From the NCBI GenBank assembly GCA_029204225.1, contig CM055092.1, positions 61,770,779 through 61,834,778 on the forward strand: a stretch of DNA of 64,000 nt. The letters are read 5' to 3'. Numbering within the stretch: position 1 is the stretch's first letter; each line of letters opens with the position of its first letter. Position numbers and translations under genes: made by a program. Source of the DNA: Diphasiastrum complanatum (lineage: Eukaryota; Streptophyta; Lycopodiopsida; Lycopodiales; Lycopodiaceae). Positions 11,767-23,438 of the stretch are shown here, in pieces. The notes beneath the pieces were generated by a model. That model was not told the origin of the DNA. It ran no database searches and was given only the letters and a program-made list of their open reading frames with translations.

Positions 11767-12040
11767 CTGCAATACAACAAGACCAAGTAACTATAACTTG
11801 GATATCTTGAAAGAAATAGAAGATATTTCTCATGATCGTAATATGTCAAGAACAAGTAGCTATAACTCAGATATCTTGACAAGAATCAAAGATATTTCTC
11901 ATGATCGTAATATGTCAAGATCAAGTAACTATAACTCGGATATCTTGACAGGAATCGAAGATATTTCTCATGATCGTAATATGTCAAGATCAGTGTATAA
12001 CTCATATATCTTAATACAGCTTGAATTTAGTAGTATATGA
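11702..12040 (+). CDS. Hypothetical protein with 23-residue tandem repeats
   Basis: The 112-residue frame contains three perfect-length 69-bp units (11780-11848, 11849-11917, 11918-11986) and a partial fourth. Each encodes a version of SNYNSDILTxIEDISHDRNM. Every unit is exactly 23 codons, so copy changes keep the frame. Repeats are polar and hydrophilic with a DIL/I.DIS core. No known family is recognised. The start is uncertain (GTG in the reported frame), and it may be the end of the gene beginning near 11062. Confidence 0.4.
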   Translation: MVQKGVASKSTRSIDVENKLVDCNTTRPSNYNLDILKEIEDISHDRNMSRTSSYNSDILTRIKDISHDRNMSRSSNYNSDILTGIEDISHDRNMSRSVYNSYILIQLEFSSI

Positions 12041-12505
12041 TAATTTAGTGATGTATATGTTTCTTTTAAATATCAATGTAACTTAAACTTTTAAACATAC
12101 ATTAAAAAATTGTGGATGTTAATCGACACTAATTTTAGATATGATTACATCTGATTTCCAAAAAACATTCATCACAACCCCCTTGATCTAACAAATGGAA
12201 TGCTAACTTTATCTGAATTATAAATTCAATGTATATGATATTCAAGAACCAAATTTATTTTGAATTTACAATTATATTGGGTGCTCATAGTTATTGGAAA
12301 AATCATCAATAAATTTTAGCAACTAAATTGTGGTCACTGGTTGATCAAATTTGTCTTGTTTGGCTTATAGATGTATTGAAATGAGATTTGAGCTCGAGAA
12401 AATCTCACTTCAACAATTAGTGATTTTTTTATTGTTTTCACATATGGCTCTTTTGGTACCATATGTAGAAAATAGTTTAAAACAAATTAAAAAGTCCAAA
12501 ATTAA
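12041..12505. other. Non-coding AT-rich spacer
   Basis: No reading frame, repeat unit or RNA signal was seen. Composition matches the surrounding AT-rich DNA. Confidence 0.5.
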
Positions 12506-13153
12506 TTGAGACAATGTTTATCTTGCTTTATTGATATTTCTACATCTCAAAATTCATGTAAGGACATTCTAGTTTTGGATGATGCCTATTATATGGACAT
12601 ATTTCTTGTCATGAAAGGCTTAGATATGTTTCCAAAGTTCTTTGAAAGCAAGATATTATATCATCAAAAGTATGCTCTTAGATTTTGTAAGAGCAAGATT
12701 GAGCTTGTTGCTCAAAATTTTAAAAATCATGTTTTCACATGTTTTGAGACAAATTGTAAACTTCTCTTGAGATTAAGTGAAGCCTCCGAAGAGGAAACTT
12801 ACATCCTTGAGCAAGTATTTAGCCTCAAGAGGATCAAGATTTTATTTGATATCAAGATTACATCCATCATGGATATAGTTCATTGTATGTGGACTAGTCA
12901 AGCTAGAGAGCATAATCTTGATGGTCATCATTTTTTCACATCTTATGATCTTGATCTCTATGATCCTTATGAGGCTTGGAAGCCTCGAATTTCTCTATTT
13001 ATGGTGCAACCATCATGCAAGTGGAGCTTTCAAATCAAAGGCCATCATCAAGCATGGAGGAAGCAAATGGCCATAGTGGCATATTGGTGGAGTACTCTTC
13101 AAGGATATTGGCAAGAGATTTCTACCAAAGAGATCTTATCATGGATTTGGTGA
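12506..13153 (+). CDS. Hypothetical protein, possibly retroelement-associated
   Basis: A 215-codon frame of ordinary composition (for example CFETNCKLLLRLSEASEEETY). There is no recognised domain, membrane segment or zinc motif. The final 60 codons overlap two other open frames (12976-13239 and 13163-13363), which suggests a frameshift near 12980. The frame ends about 170 bp before an LTR that begins at 13322, so it lies where an extra ORF between pol and the 3' LTR would sit. That placement is inference; copia elements usually have no such ORF. Confidence 0.35.
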   Translation: MRQCLSCFIDISTSQNSCKDILVLDDAYYMDIFLVMKGLDMFPKFFESKILYHQKYALRFCKSKIELVAQNFKNHVFTCFETNCKLLLRLSEASEEETYILEQVFSLKRIKILFDIKITSIMDIVHCMWTSQAREHNLDGHHFFTSYDLDLYDPYEAWKPRISLFMVQPSCKWSFQIKGHHQAWRKQMAIVAYWWSTLQGYWQEISTKEILSWIW

Positions 13154-13321
13154 GGTGCTGCTATGATGGATCCTTTTGCTGGTCTTTTACTTTGTATACA
13201 TACAAAAGGATCCACTCAAAAATTTCCACAAACTCTTGATTTTACCAAGCTAGTTTTTGAGGAGTGTGAAAAATGGTCAAAATCTACCTTGGTTTTTTTA
13301 GTTTGTGAAGAAAAGATCACA

Positions 13322-13890
13322 TGTGTGGAGCATGTTCCCACATGTAGAAAAAGTCAAAAATAGTTTATGATGTTCACTTCAGGGGTATGACAAAGTTTTA
13401 TGTCAATTGTGATAGGGCCAAAAATTGGCATAGATGGCAAATTGGCGAAATCCACATGTAATGTCTCTCTTGAGCCAAAAGTGAGTTATGGTGCAATCTC
13501 GATCTAGATAGGCATATGAATAAGGTTTTGACACTTGTGATAATGTAATTTGATGAGTGATAAAGTCAAAAAGTCGGCCTTGGTCAAGGGGTATAATAGG
13601 ATTAAAGAGGCTATGATTAGGGGTCCAATAGAATTGAAGAGGCTATGATTAGGGGTCCAATAGCATGCAAGGCGGGATCTCCACGAGTTCTTTATGTACT
13701 TCTCTTTCAATCATTATGTAAGTAGAGTTTTTGGGTCAGACCTTGTTGGTGAGATTTGCTTGTTGAATCTTCTCTCTCTACACGAGTTTGAATTAGCTCT
13801 ATTCTCTCTCTACCCGAGGAGAGGAGCTTGTTTTTACTTATTTTTTTCAAGAAGCATTTCCTTTCATGTGTATGAACTTTGTGTGACAAT
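13322..13890 (+). repeat. LTR related to copia element 1/2 LTRs
   Basis: It begins TGTGTGGAG like the element 1 LTR. It contains GGTCCAATAG motifs (CCAAT at 13625 and 13657) and a decayed ATAAT version at 13593, again at 32-bp steps. The later part (CTCTCTCTACCCGAGGAGAG, near 13808) matches the element 2 LTR near 35378. The right boundary is lost where it meets the tRNA-like sequence. This is a solo or truncated copy. Confidence 0.6.
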
Positions 13891-13909
13891 TTTTTACACT
13901 TGGTGTGTG

Positions 13910-13981
13910 TGGTCAGGCTAGGGATTGAACCTAGGACCTCCCCCATTCCGGTGGGGTGCTCTACCACTGAGCTACTCGTCC
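13910..13981 (-). tRNA. tRNA-like cloverleaf, probable pseudogene or SINE head
   Basis: The minus strand folds into a 72-nt cloverleaf with the expected arms: 7-bp acceptor, GCTC/GAGC D-stem, 5-bp anticodon stem, 5-nt variable loop and CTAGG/CCTAG T-stem with TTCAATC loop. An A box (TAGCTCAGTGG) and B box (GGTTCAATCC) are intact. The acceptor has two mismatches (3-70 A-A and 6-67 A-C), position 33 is C instead of T, and the 31-39 pair is A-G. The anticodon would be GGA. No T-run terminator follows closely. It is more likely a tRNA-derived repeat than a working tRNA. Confidence 0.55.
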
Positions 13982-14045
13982 GTTTCTGTTCCAAGAGTGT
14001 TGTGCAAGGGCTATAGCCTTGACACTTTCTAACACTCCCCCTCAA
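13982..14045 (-). repeat. LTR edge and polypurine tract (minus strand)
   Basis: Read on the minus strand, CCTTGAGGGGGAG is followed at 14034 by TGTTAGAAAGTGTC. This is the classic polypurine tract to 3' LTR junction of a plant copia element. The tRNA-like sequence lies about 50 bp inside this presumed LTR. No opposite LTR was identified. Confidence 0.5.
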
Positions 14046-14072
14046 GGCATAGCCCTTTTAGCTACCGCCCAC

Positions 14073-14654
14073 CTAGACTAATTTCTTCCACATCTCAACC
14101 TTTTGTAATCTAGTTGTACCTCTCACCTCAAAATCTTGAGTTGCAGCATTGATATTCTTCCAAATAGAATGTTGAATACTTGATGGCTTGGTTGTATGAT
14201 TTGACAATAATCTACATGCCTTGGCACCTCCTATGCTTGATTTAGATGGAAAATTTCTTGTTTTCTTAGAAACCTTTTCATCCTTTTGTATTTTTGCATG
14301 TCCTATGTGGAGTCCTGCTCTCGATAGGGCATCTTCTAATGTAGAGATAGTCTGTTTCGAGGATGATGCTAGTTTGATATTCCAAGCAAATAGTACGTGA
14401 AGATAAATAAGCTTTTCTATTATTCTTACCTCTGCATGTAGAGTACATATATGCACATTATTAAGTGGAATCAACAAAATAAGCTTCCAATTTGGATCAA
14501 GATTATCTCTTGTAATACCTATGCTTCTTGTAACATCTTTTGCCATCTTTATGTAGTATATCCAAGGATGCTTAGATGTAGCTCCATGAGACACATTGTA
14601 CATGCATTTTAATGTTTTCAAATCATCTGGCAACTTCCACATTGAATGATTCAA
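14073..14654 (-). CDS. Hypothetical protein, probably mobile-element derived
   Basis: A 193-codon frame with ordinary protein composition, including VHICTLHAEVRIIEKLIYLH and a later GLHIGHAKIQKDEKVS segment. The His and Cys residues in VHICTLHAE could bind metal, as in transposase or nuclease domains, but that is speculation. It ends about 28 bp before the polypurine tract on the same strand, which puts it at the 3' end of an element. I cannot assign a family. Confidence 0.4.
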   Translation of the reverse strand: MNHSMWKLPDDLKTLKCMYNVSHGATSKHPWIYYIKMAKDVTRSIGITRDNLDPNWKLILLIPLNNVHICTLHAEVRIIEKLIYLHVLFAWNIKLASSSKQTISTLEDALSRAGLHIGHAKIQKDEKVSKKTRNFPSKSSIGGAKACRLLSNHTTKPSSIQHSIWKNINAATQDFEVRGTTRLQKVEMWKKLV

Positions 14655-15436
14655 GCACTATATGTGGATGACCACTGAGGTCTGTTTCCTACTCAAAATC
14701 AAACATGCAATGCTAATCCAGGCACAAAAGTTTCTCTCCAAAATATTATTGTATATTTCAAAAAAAAAATTAGTGTGGATAATCCATGCAAATAGATTCT
14801 TCAATATCCTTGACTTCCACTCCCAACGGATGCACTAGACCTGTTCAAAAATGTTGATGCATGGATTATCCATGTGTAGATGTTCCAGAAACAAAATATT
14901 ACCTATGAAAATTAGCTAGGTGTTGTGTCTCACATGAATAAAGTAGAATTTTGTGGTTGTGGTTTATGTGCATGTGTCCATAGTCATCGACTATGAAATA
15001 CTAGTGGTGTCCACATTGCCTCTATCTTATCACAAACCATTGAAAAGCTTTCATTTGGTATTTTTAGCCAATGTTAAACATCCAAGTGGCCGGGTAAGAG
15101 ACATTGGACTCCTTCCACCATCACAAAGGAATTGCTTCACCTATCCTCACAAAGAGAAGCCTATTCTCAATTATGACCAAAGGTGCACGTGTGTCCCACC
15201 CTCATCCAACTATTGAGAACCATTCAACGGTTACATCATGATTTTTCCACCATGATGAGGATCTTACACAAGTTGGTGGATTCTACACAAGTTGATGGAT
15301 GTGGGTGGGGTTCTCAATCTCTGTTTGGGTATAGGTTTTTGCTCCTCACACTATTTGGAGGACGATGTGGGCCATGCCCCATGTCTTGAGATGGCAAAGA
15401 AACATATATGTAGTACATTTAGAGAGCATCATAGAG

Positions 15437-15440
<4 letters not shown>
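14655..15440. other. No gene seen
   Basis: Only short frames of unremarkable composition (for example 14953-15216). No repeat or RNA structure was noticed before the CT microsatellite. Confidence 0.5.

Positions 15441-15528
<88 letters not shown>
15441..15528. repeat. (CT)n microsatellite
   Basis: About 44 uninterrupted CT dinucleotides. Reading frames across it are artefacts. Confidence 0.97.
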
Positions 15529-15529
<1 letters not shown>

Positions 15530-15625
15530 TTTTTTTTAGTGTGTACAATTTGAATTTTGATCGTCGTCTATGTGAGTCACTTGTTGTAGAAGGGAATAGG
15601 CTCACAAAGAACTGACAAAGTCCTA

Positions 15626-15970
15626 ATGGAATGCAGGTTCTCTCTCCGTTGGAATGCACGTTCTCTCTCCTCTCTCCGGTGGAATGTGCATGTGCTATGT
15701 GGCAGCCCGTCATTGGCTGTCCACATCCACATTCCACCACAAACGTAAAAAAAAAAAATGGCAAAAAACCAAAAAAAAAAAAAAAACTGGTCCACGCGTA
15801 CAGTCGTACGGCCGTACCCTACTGCCAAAAAAAAGAAAAAAAAAAAAACCTTCGCACAATGGCATTACGTAGGGGAAGGCCCGAAGCCCTCGGGCCTTCC
15901 TTGCCGGTCGGGGGCCCGAGGGCAGGCCCCGACCAACAAGGAAGGCCCTCAGGCAGGGCCTTCCCCCCAC
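15626..15970 (+). repeat. Left inverted-repeat arm
   Basis: It contains CCGGTGGAATGTGCATGTGC and an A-rich spacer, then a GC-rich hairpin block in which GAAGGCCCGA pairs with TCGGGCCTTC. It has an extra insertion of about 60 bp (15787-15850) compared with the right arm. Confidence 0.75.
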
Positions 15971-17235
15971 AATTTTTTAACAAAACCTAGGAAAAATCTA
16001 ATTACCCGAACCTTTGCAAGGATCAATAATGCCATATCTAACGCAACTATCAGGAACACAACTTCCTATTCCTGCCACTCCATCCACAACATGAGGTAAG
16101 GACTACAACAACAGCCTAGAAACCCACGATCCTTCCAAGTTAATTGCCCATCACATCACAAATTTCTGTAAGGTCAAAATTCACTCTTTCCAGTTTCCAC
16201 TGATTGATCTGTTGTCGTACATGCATGCAATTCAGAGGCAATTATCAACCTTCTCCACCGTACATCTCTCATGTGTCCATCTATGTAAATCGATCATGCT
16301 TTGACACTTTGTCACCTCGGGTTGTACTATGTAGGACCTATATATTAACTTATTATGAAAGGTACGGGGGATTCTCCTCCATAGAGACTCCCAACAATTT
16401 TAGTGAGACTTGAAGGGCCTAACATTTTGAAAATGTTTATGCATGATTATAAATTGGAATATGCATGTTTATTTATAAATTCAGATTATAAATCAGACCT
16501 AAGCATGTGTATGGTTGTAGAGTGAAATCATGCCATGTACTATGACACTTGGATTTTATGCCCATATGCCCACAAAAAAATAGTTTCACATTCTGCCTAT
16601 AAGAGTCCTAAAAAATGGGCAAAATTTGTCATTTATAATCCATTATGTTGTTTTATACATCTCCACAACCACCACTCGAGATCAGCAATTGCATCCATGG
16701 ATTCTTCCATCAATGCACACAAATCTTCCCTTCCAGTGCTCACGCTCTTTTCTTTTTGCAAGTTTGTTGGTGTCCTACAGTTTCTTAAATTAATTCTTTT
16801 TTTCTTTTCTCCAACCTCCAAGTTCCTACAACTTTCAAAGCTGGCTGGTTTTGCATTCCAGTTCACAAGTGCACTTGCAAATTGTTTATTGAAATTTTGT
16901 TAGGAGATTAATTTTGTGCAATTTGAATCTTGGTATTAAATTAAAATCTTCTTGCAACTCTCAATAACAAGCATAAATTTGAAGTACTTTAAGGTAAGTT
17001 TTCCAAAAAGATGTCCAAAGAGTAATGTTATTTATTGTAACATGTATATCTACTTTCTAAAAGTCAACATAAAATGTAAGTGATAAAATGAAATATGTCA
17101 AAGTATTTTTTAAAAATTTCCTCCTACTCATGCTACTCATATTTTTAGCCGGTTTTTAGACTTTCCGGCTTTTTGCTTGTTTCAAAATCAATTGGTAAAT
17201 TTTATAACTAGTCAATCGGTATAGAATCTCATTAG
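15971..17235. other. Interior of the inverted-repeat element, no gene
   Basis: Only short frames without recognisable features (for example 16535-16903, which is hydrophobic by chance). No transposase motif was found on either strand. Confidence 0.5.
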
Positions 17236-17445
17236 CAAATGAAGGACCATCATCTCTTGATGGCTTGCATCCATGGGTGTGCTAATTGGCTTGCTTTCTT
17301 GCATATTAAATTTCTTCAATATTTTTTGTGCATACTTTGCCTGAGAGATAAAAAGACAACACTTGCCTTTCCAAACCTCAACTCCTAGGCAATATTGTAG
17401 CAAACCCAAAATTTTGACAAGATTTTTCTTAACACAAGCAATAGG
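17236..17445 (-). pseudogene. Copia reverse transcriptase fragment
   Basis: On the minus strand the frame reads LGLLQYCLGVEVWKGKCCLF then ISQAKYAQKILKKFNMQ and KPISTPMD. This is the conserved end of copia reverse transcriptase, after the YVDD site. The upstream part of the frame is unrelated repeat sequence. The fragment is too short to work and shows that the inverted-repeat element carries retrotransposon debris. Confidence 0.75.
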
Positions 17446-17512
17446 TTTCTTATTGCTTGAGGATTCGAATTTCGGAATAATACTTGACATGGATATTCGG
17501 TATTTCAGTAGG

Positions 17513-17645
17513 AGAGAGGAGAGAGAAATTGAATTCCACCAGAGAGAGGAGAGAGAATGACAGATTCCTAGGAGAGAGAAAATTGGATGGACATTATGCT
17601 CCTGGAGGTGGTCCCAAAATACAAAGGACACCTTAGCACAAGGCA
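17513..17645 (+). repeat. Direct repeat, copy 1 (inside the element)
   Basis: About 130 bp, from GAGAGAGGAGAGAGAAATTG through GATTCCTAGGAGAGAGAAAA and GGTGGTCCCAAAATACAAAG to AAGGCATTA. It recurs as copy 2 at about 18062-18195 with few changes. Confidence 0.8.
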
Positions 17646-17691
17646 TTATGGAGGGGTGAGAGCATGGAAGCTGTAGGCTCATTATTTATGT

Positions 17692-18051
17692 GGTGGGGAA
17701 GGCCCTGCCTGAGGGCCTTCCTTGCTGGGAGGGCCTTTGCCCGAGGGCGCGAGCCCGAGGGCAGTCCCCGACCAACAAGGAAGGCCCAAGGGCTTCGGGC
17801 CTTCCCCTACGTAATGCCATTGTGAGAAGGCTTTTTTTTTTTTGGTTTTTTGCCGTTTTTCTTTCGCAAATTTTTTTACGTTTGTGGTGGAATGTGGATG
17901 TGGACAGCCAATGATGGGCTGCCACATAGCACATGCACATTCCACCGGAGAGAGGAGAGAGAACGTGCATTCCACCGGAGAGAGGAGAGAGAACGTGCAT
18001 TCCACCGGAGAGAGAACCTGCATTCCACCGGAGAGAGAACCTGCATTCCAT
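17692..18051 (-). repeat. Right inverted-repeat arm
   Basis: It is the reverse complement of the left arm at high identity through the GC-rich and CACATTCCACCGG parts. The outer end has four ATTCCACCGGAGAGAG subunits where the left arm has fewer, so subunit number has changed by slippage or recombination. Confidence 0.75.
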
Positions 18052-18061
18052 CGGAGAGAGA

Positions 18062-18195
18062 AGAAAGAAATTGAATTCCACCCGAGAGAGGAGAGAGAAT
18101 GATAGATTCCTAGGAGAGAGAAAATTGGATGGACATTTACATTATGCTCATGGAGGTGGTCCCAAAATACAAAGGACACCTGAGCACAAGGCATT
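18062..18195 (+). repeat. Direct repeat, copy 2 (just outside the right arm)
   Basis: It matches copy 1 almost throughout, with a small TTACA-type insertion. The two copies bracket the right inverted-repeat arm. Copy 2 ends about 380 bp before the ERF start codon, so it lies in that gene's upstream region. Confidence 0.8.
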
Positions 18196-18244
18196 AGGTG
18201 CTCTAAAATGAAGAGAGAATACTAGTTGTAGGAGGAACGAAAGT

Positions 18245-18565
18245 TTGTGGGAGCTGAAAAGTTTTGAGTGTTCAAAGAGCTGGCTGGGTAACTTATACAA
18301 TTGGAATCGGACACGGTTCGAAGGCTTTGAAAGTGAAGGTGGGGCTGTTGTTGATGCTGTAGCTCGTACTGAGAAACTTGTCTTATCAATGATTCAAGGC
18401 CAAATATTGACCCAGATGGGAGATGCTGGTGATGTGATGAATTCTTGTGAGAAGGGATTACAGTATTTTATAGCATATGATCATAAGGCTTCTTCTGGAG
18501 CGATCAATGTTAGCAGAAAAGGCCTTTCCAAAGTAAAGTTTTCTGCAAACAAAAACTCCATTTAA
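18245..18565 (+). CDS. Upstream ORF in frame with the ERF gene
   Basis: This 106-codon frame has ordinary protein composition and no recognised domain. It is in the same phase as the ERF coding sequence and ends with TAA at 18563-18565, only three codons before the ERF ATG at 18575. It could be a translated upstream ORF that limits ERF translation, or a former N-terminal extension cut off by one stop codon. It could also be a chance frame in the 5' leader. Confidence 0.35.
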   Translation: MWELKSFECSKSWLGNLYNWNRTRFEGFESEGGAVVDAVARTEKLVLSMIQGQILTQMGDAGDVMNSCEKGLQYFIAYDHKASSGAINVSRKGLSKVKFSANKNSI

Positions 18566-18574
18566 TGTGCAGAA

Positions 18575-19214
18575 ATGGCGAGCGCTAGCGCCGCGAGTGA
18601 TGGTGTCACAAAAGAAGACGAGGCAATCAGAGAAGATGAGAAACTGTCTCCCCAATTTTATGTTGATTCCAAACGCATTCCTGGCTTTAAAACAGGAAAG
18701 CTAGGTCTGGCAGCTGAACGATCCCTCATGGTGTTCGCTCTCTCTCATGTGGATGGAAATAGAAGCAGAGACACAAATATATCACCCCAACCTCCCCTCA
18801 CAAATCCACACCGGAAGCATGACGAGCAGCTCGATCTTGGATTTTGCTACGGAGCTTCCGAAGGAACGCCTTGTCATGCAGTAGATAGAGAGCTAAGCTT
18901 TGTGGACCAGCCAACGCTGATAGTCGGGCAGAAACGCCCAAGAGAAGATTTGCTAGCCAGTGTCAATCAAATGCAATATAGTGGTAATCTGGTCGATCTA
19001 CCCGCTGGACAAGCTTCCGTGAGCTTGATCAATGAGTGTAGATCACTCTATGGTGGTGGTGCTCAGCAGCTGGACACCGATCGTAAGGGGTTACATGGAG
19101 CAGGGTCCAGGGATCAAAATCAAGGGCATGAATTTCCTCCCTGCAACTCGGCAGACTCGGTCAAGGCTTCGGAACAAAGGCATCTGACGAAGACAACAGT
19201 AGCTGAAGGTAAGC

Positions 19215-19269
<55 letters not shown>

Positions 19270-20320
19270 ATCATTTTCTAGTGCGGATGCTGCTGCAGAG
19301 GTAGATGCAAAGAATTCAAATTTTTCATCCTCTAACTGGAGTTTAGGCGATAACGCAGCAGCTGCAGGCAGAACTGGCTTCGAGGTCTATCCAAGACCCA
19401 GGCGCTACCGAGGAGTTCGGCAGAGACCATGGGGGAAGTGGGCCGCGGAGATTCGCGATCCAACGAAGACAGGTCGTGTGTGGCTGGGCACATTCGACAC
19501 TGCGGAAGAGGCCGCTCGCGCCTACGACGCTGCGGCCATAAATTTTCGAGGTCCGCGAGCAAAGCTCAACTTTACAGAAATGCGTACTCGCAAGCAGGTC
19601 CAACGTCCATCTCCATCTCCATCGTCATCTCCAGATCTATCCCCGGCTGCTGCTCTTTATCCAATTACAGTTCCTCAACTGATCGTTGCCCCGGCCAGTG
19701 CAAGATCTTCCTCGTCCTCTGTCTCTGATGATCCCTCTACATGGCGAGTGTTCTACCCGCCCGACTTAGCTCAATTCGATCACCCTTCTGGGGGATCCTT
19801 CTCTGATCTCCCTACTGCAGCCTCCCATGGATATATACCGTCTGTCGTTCAGCCACTGTTTACTGAGCTTGATTATCGTCAAATCTCAGCCCAAGGGTCG
19901 AATCTTCTTCAGCTGGCATCGCCTGAATTTTCCCAGCCTCCCTTCCAGTCTAATTACCAGCCACTCATTCTCCAGCAGCTCAAAGATGACAACATCCTGC
20001 AGGAAATCTGCAGTAAAAGATTGTCGCCCATAACAGCTGCAGCTCTGCCGACCATCTCAACTCAGATGCAAGTAGTAAATGACGTTATTGGCAGCTTTCC
20101 ATCAGCGTTGTGTGATAGCAATATGGCTCAATTAACATGCACTCATCCCTCGGAGCTGGAGAAATATCTGGCGGAACATGTTCGACACTCGATGAGCATA
20201 AGGGATGGAATATACCACAACAATACTGGAGCTGAATTAGATCAGAGGGCATTAAGGAGACCTGACGAGTTGTTGCTAGATCAAATATTTTCTCCACCAC
20301 CAGTGCAGCAGCGCCGATGA
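18575..20320 (+). CDS. AP2/ERF-domain transcription factor
   Basis: Joining 18575-19208 to 19299-20320 gives 551 residues. A 90-bp phase-1 intron starts at AAG|GTAAGC and ends TGCTGCAG|AG; skipping it restores the frame that otherwise stops at 19270. The single AP2 domain spans about residues 246-306 and reads [20 protein letters not shown], then [18 protein letters not shown], ending in AKLNF. The WAAEIRD segment has the Ala and Asp typical of ERF rather than DREB proteins, which bind GCC-box promoters in the nucleus. The domain looks most like group X (ABR1-type) ERFs, by memory only. The N-terminal half is polar with KRPRED at about 129-134, a possible nuclear signal. The C-terminal half is Ser/Pro/Gln-rich, as in activation regions. 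No EAR motif was seen. It is the best-supported host gene here. Confidence 0.9.
19209..19298 (+). other. ERF intron containing a (CT)n microsatellite
   Basis: GT at 19209-19210 and AG at 19297-19298 give 90 bp. About 24 CT repeats (19217-19265) form the pyrimidine tract. An alternative AG at 19280-19281 would give 73 bp and break the frame, so the downstream AG is preferred. Confidence 0.75.
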
Positions 20321-23183
<2,863 letters not shown>

Positions 23184-23316
23184 GTGAGGTGGGCTACAAA
23201 GGAAATAATTTAGTAGTATAATCTAGATGAACCTCTATACAAAATTTACCAACATTTGCAACCTTTTGTTCTGTTGTTTTAGTGTTTACACTTTGAAATT
23301 TGATTGTATAGAAAAA

Positions 23317-23438
23317 GAATCTACAAGCAAACTAAATCAACTACTCATGCTCTTATTTACAACAATCACAAGATGGAGAATCTACAAGCAAACTAAATCA
23401 ACTACTCATGCTCTTATTTACAACAATCACAAGATGGC
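23317..23438 (+). repeat. Perfect 61-bp tandem duplication
   Basis: The unit beginning GAATCTACAAGCAAACTAAA at 23317 is repeated from 23378 with no visible difference. This suggests recent slippage or unequal exchange. Confidence 0.9.

Larger units (their letters stand above)
15626..18051. mobile_element. Long inverted-repeat (foldback or MULE-like) element
   Basis: The left arm (15626-15970) and right arm (17692-18051) are inverted copies. Both run from an ATGGAATGCAGG terminus through GTGGAATGTGGATGTGGACA and a CATTACGTAGGGGAAGGCCC block to a GTGGGGAAGG inner edge. The arms carry tandem subunits ending in CCTGCATTCCA at the outer side and strong GC-rich hairpins at the inner side. The middle shows no transposase, only a copia RT scrap. 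No matching 8-11-bp target duplication was visible. Long arms suggest Mutator-like or foldback DNA transposons, without proof. Confidence 0.6.

Noticed and set aside
17686-18211. Multiple overlapping frames across the right inverted arm, rich in GERREN or HRREE repeats
   Set aside because: They translate the ATTCCACCGGAGAGAG tandem subunits in several frames; no protein family is indicated.
18458-18655. Minus-strand frame opposite the ERF start
   Set aside because: Shadow of the plus-strand coding region with no independent evidence.
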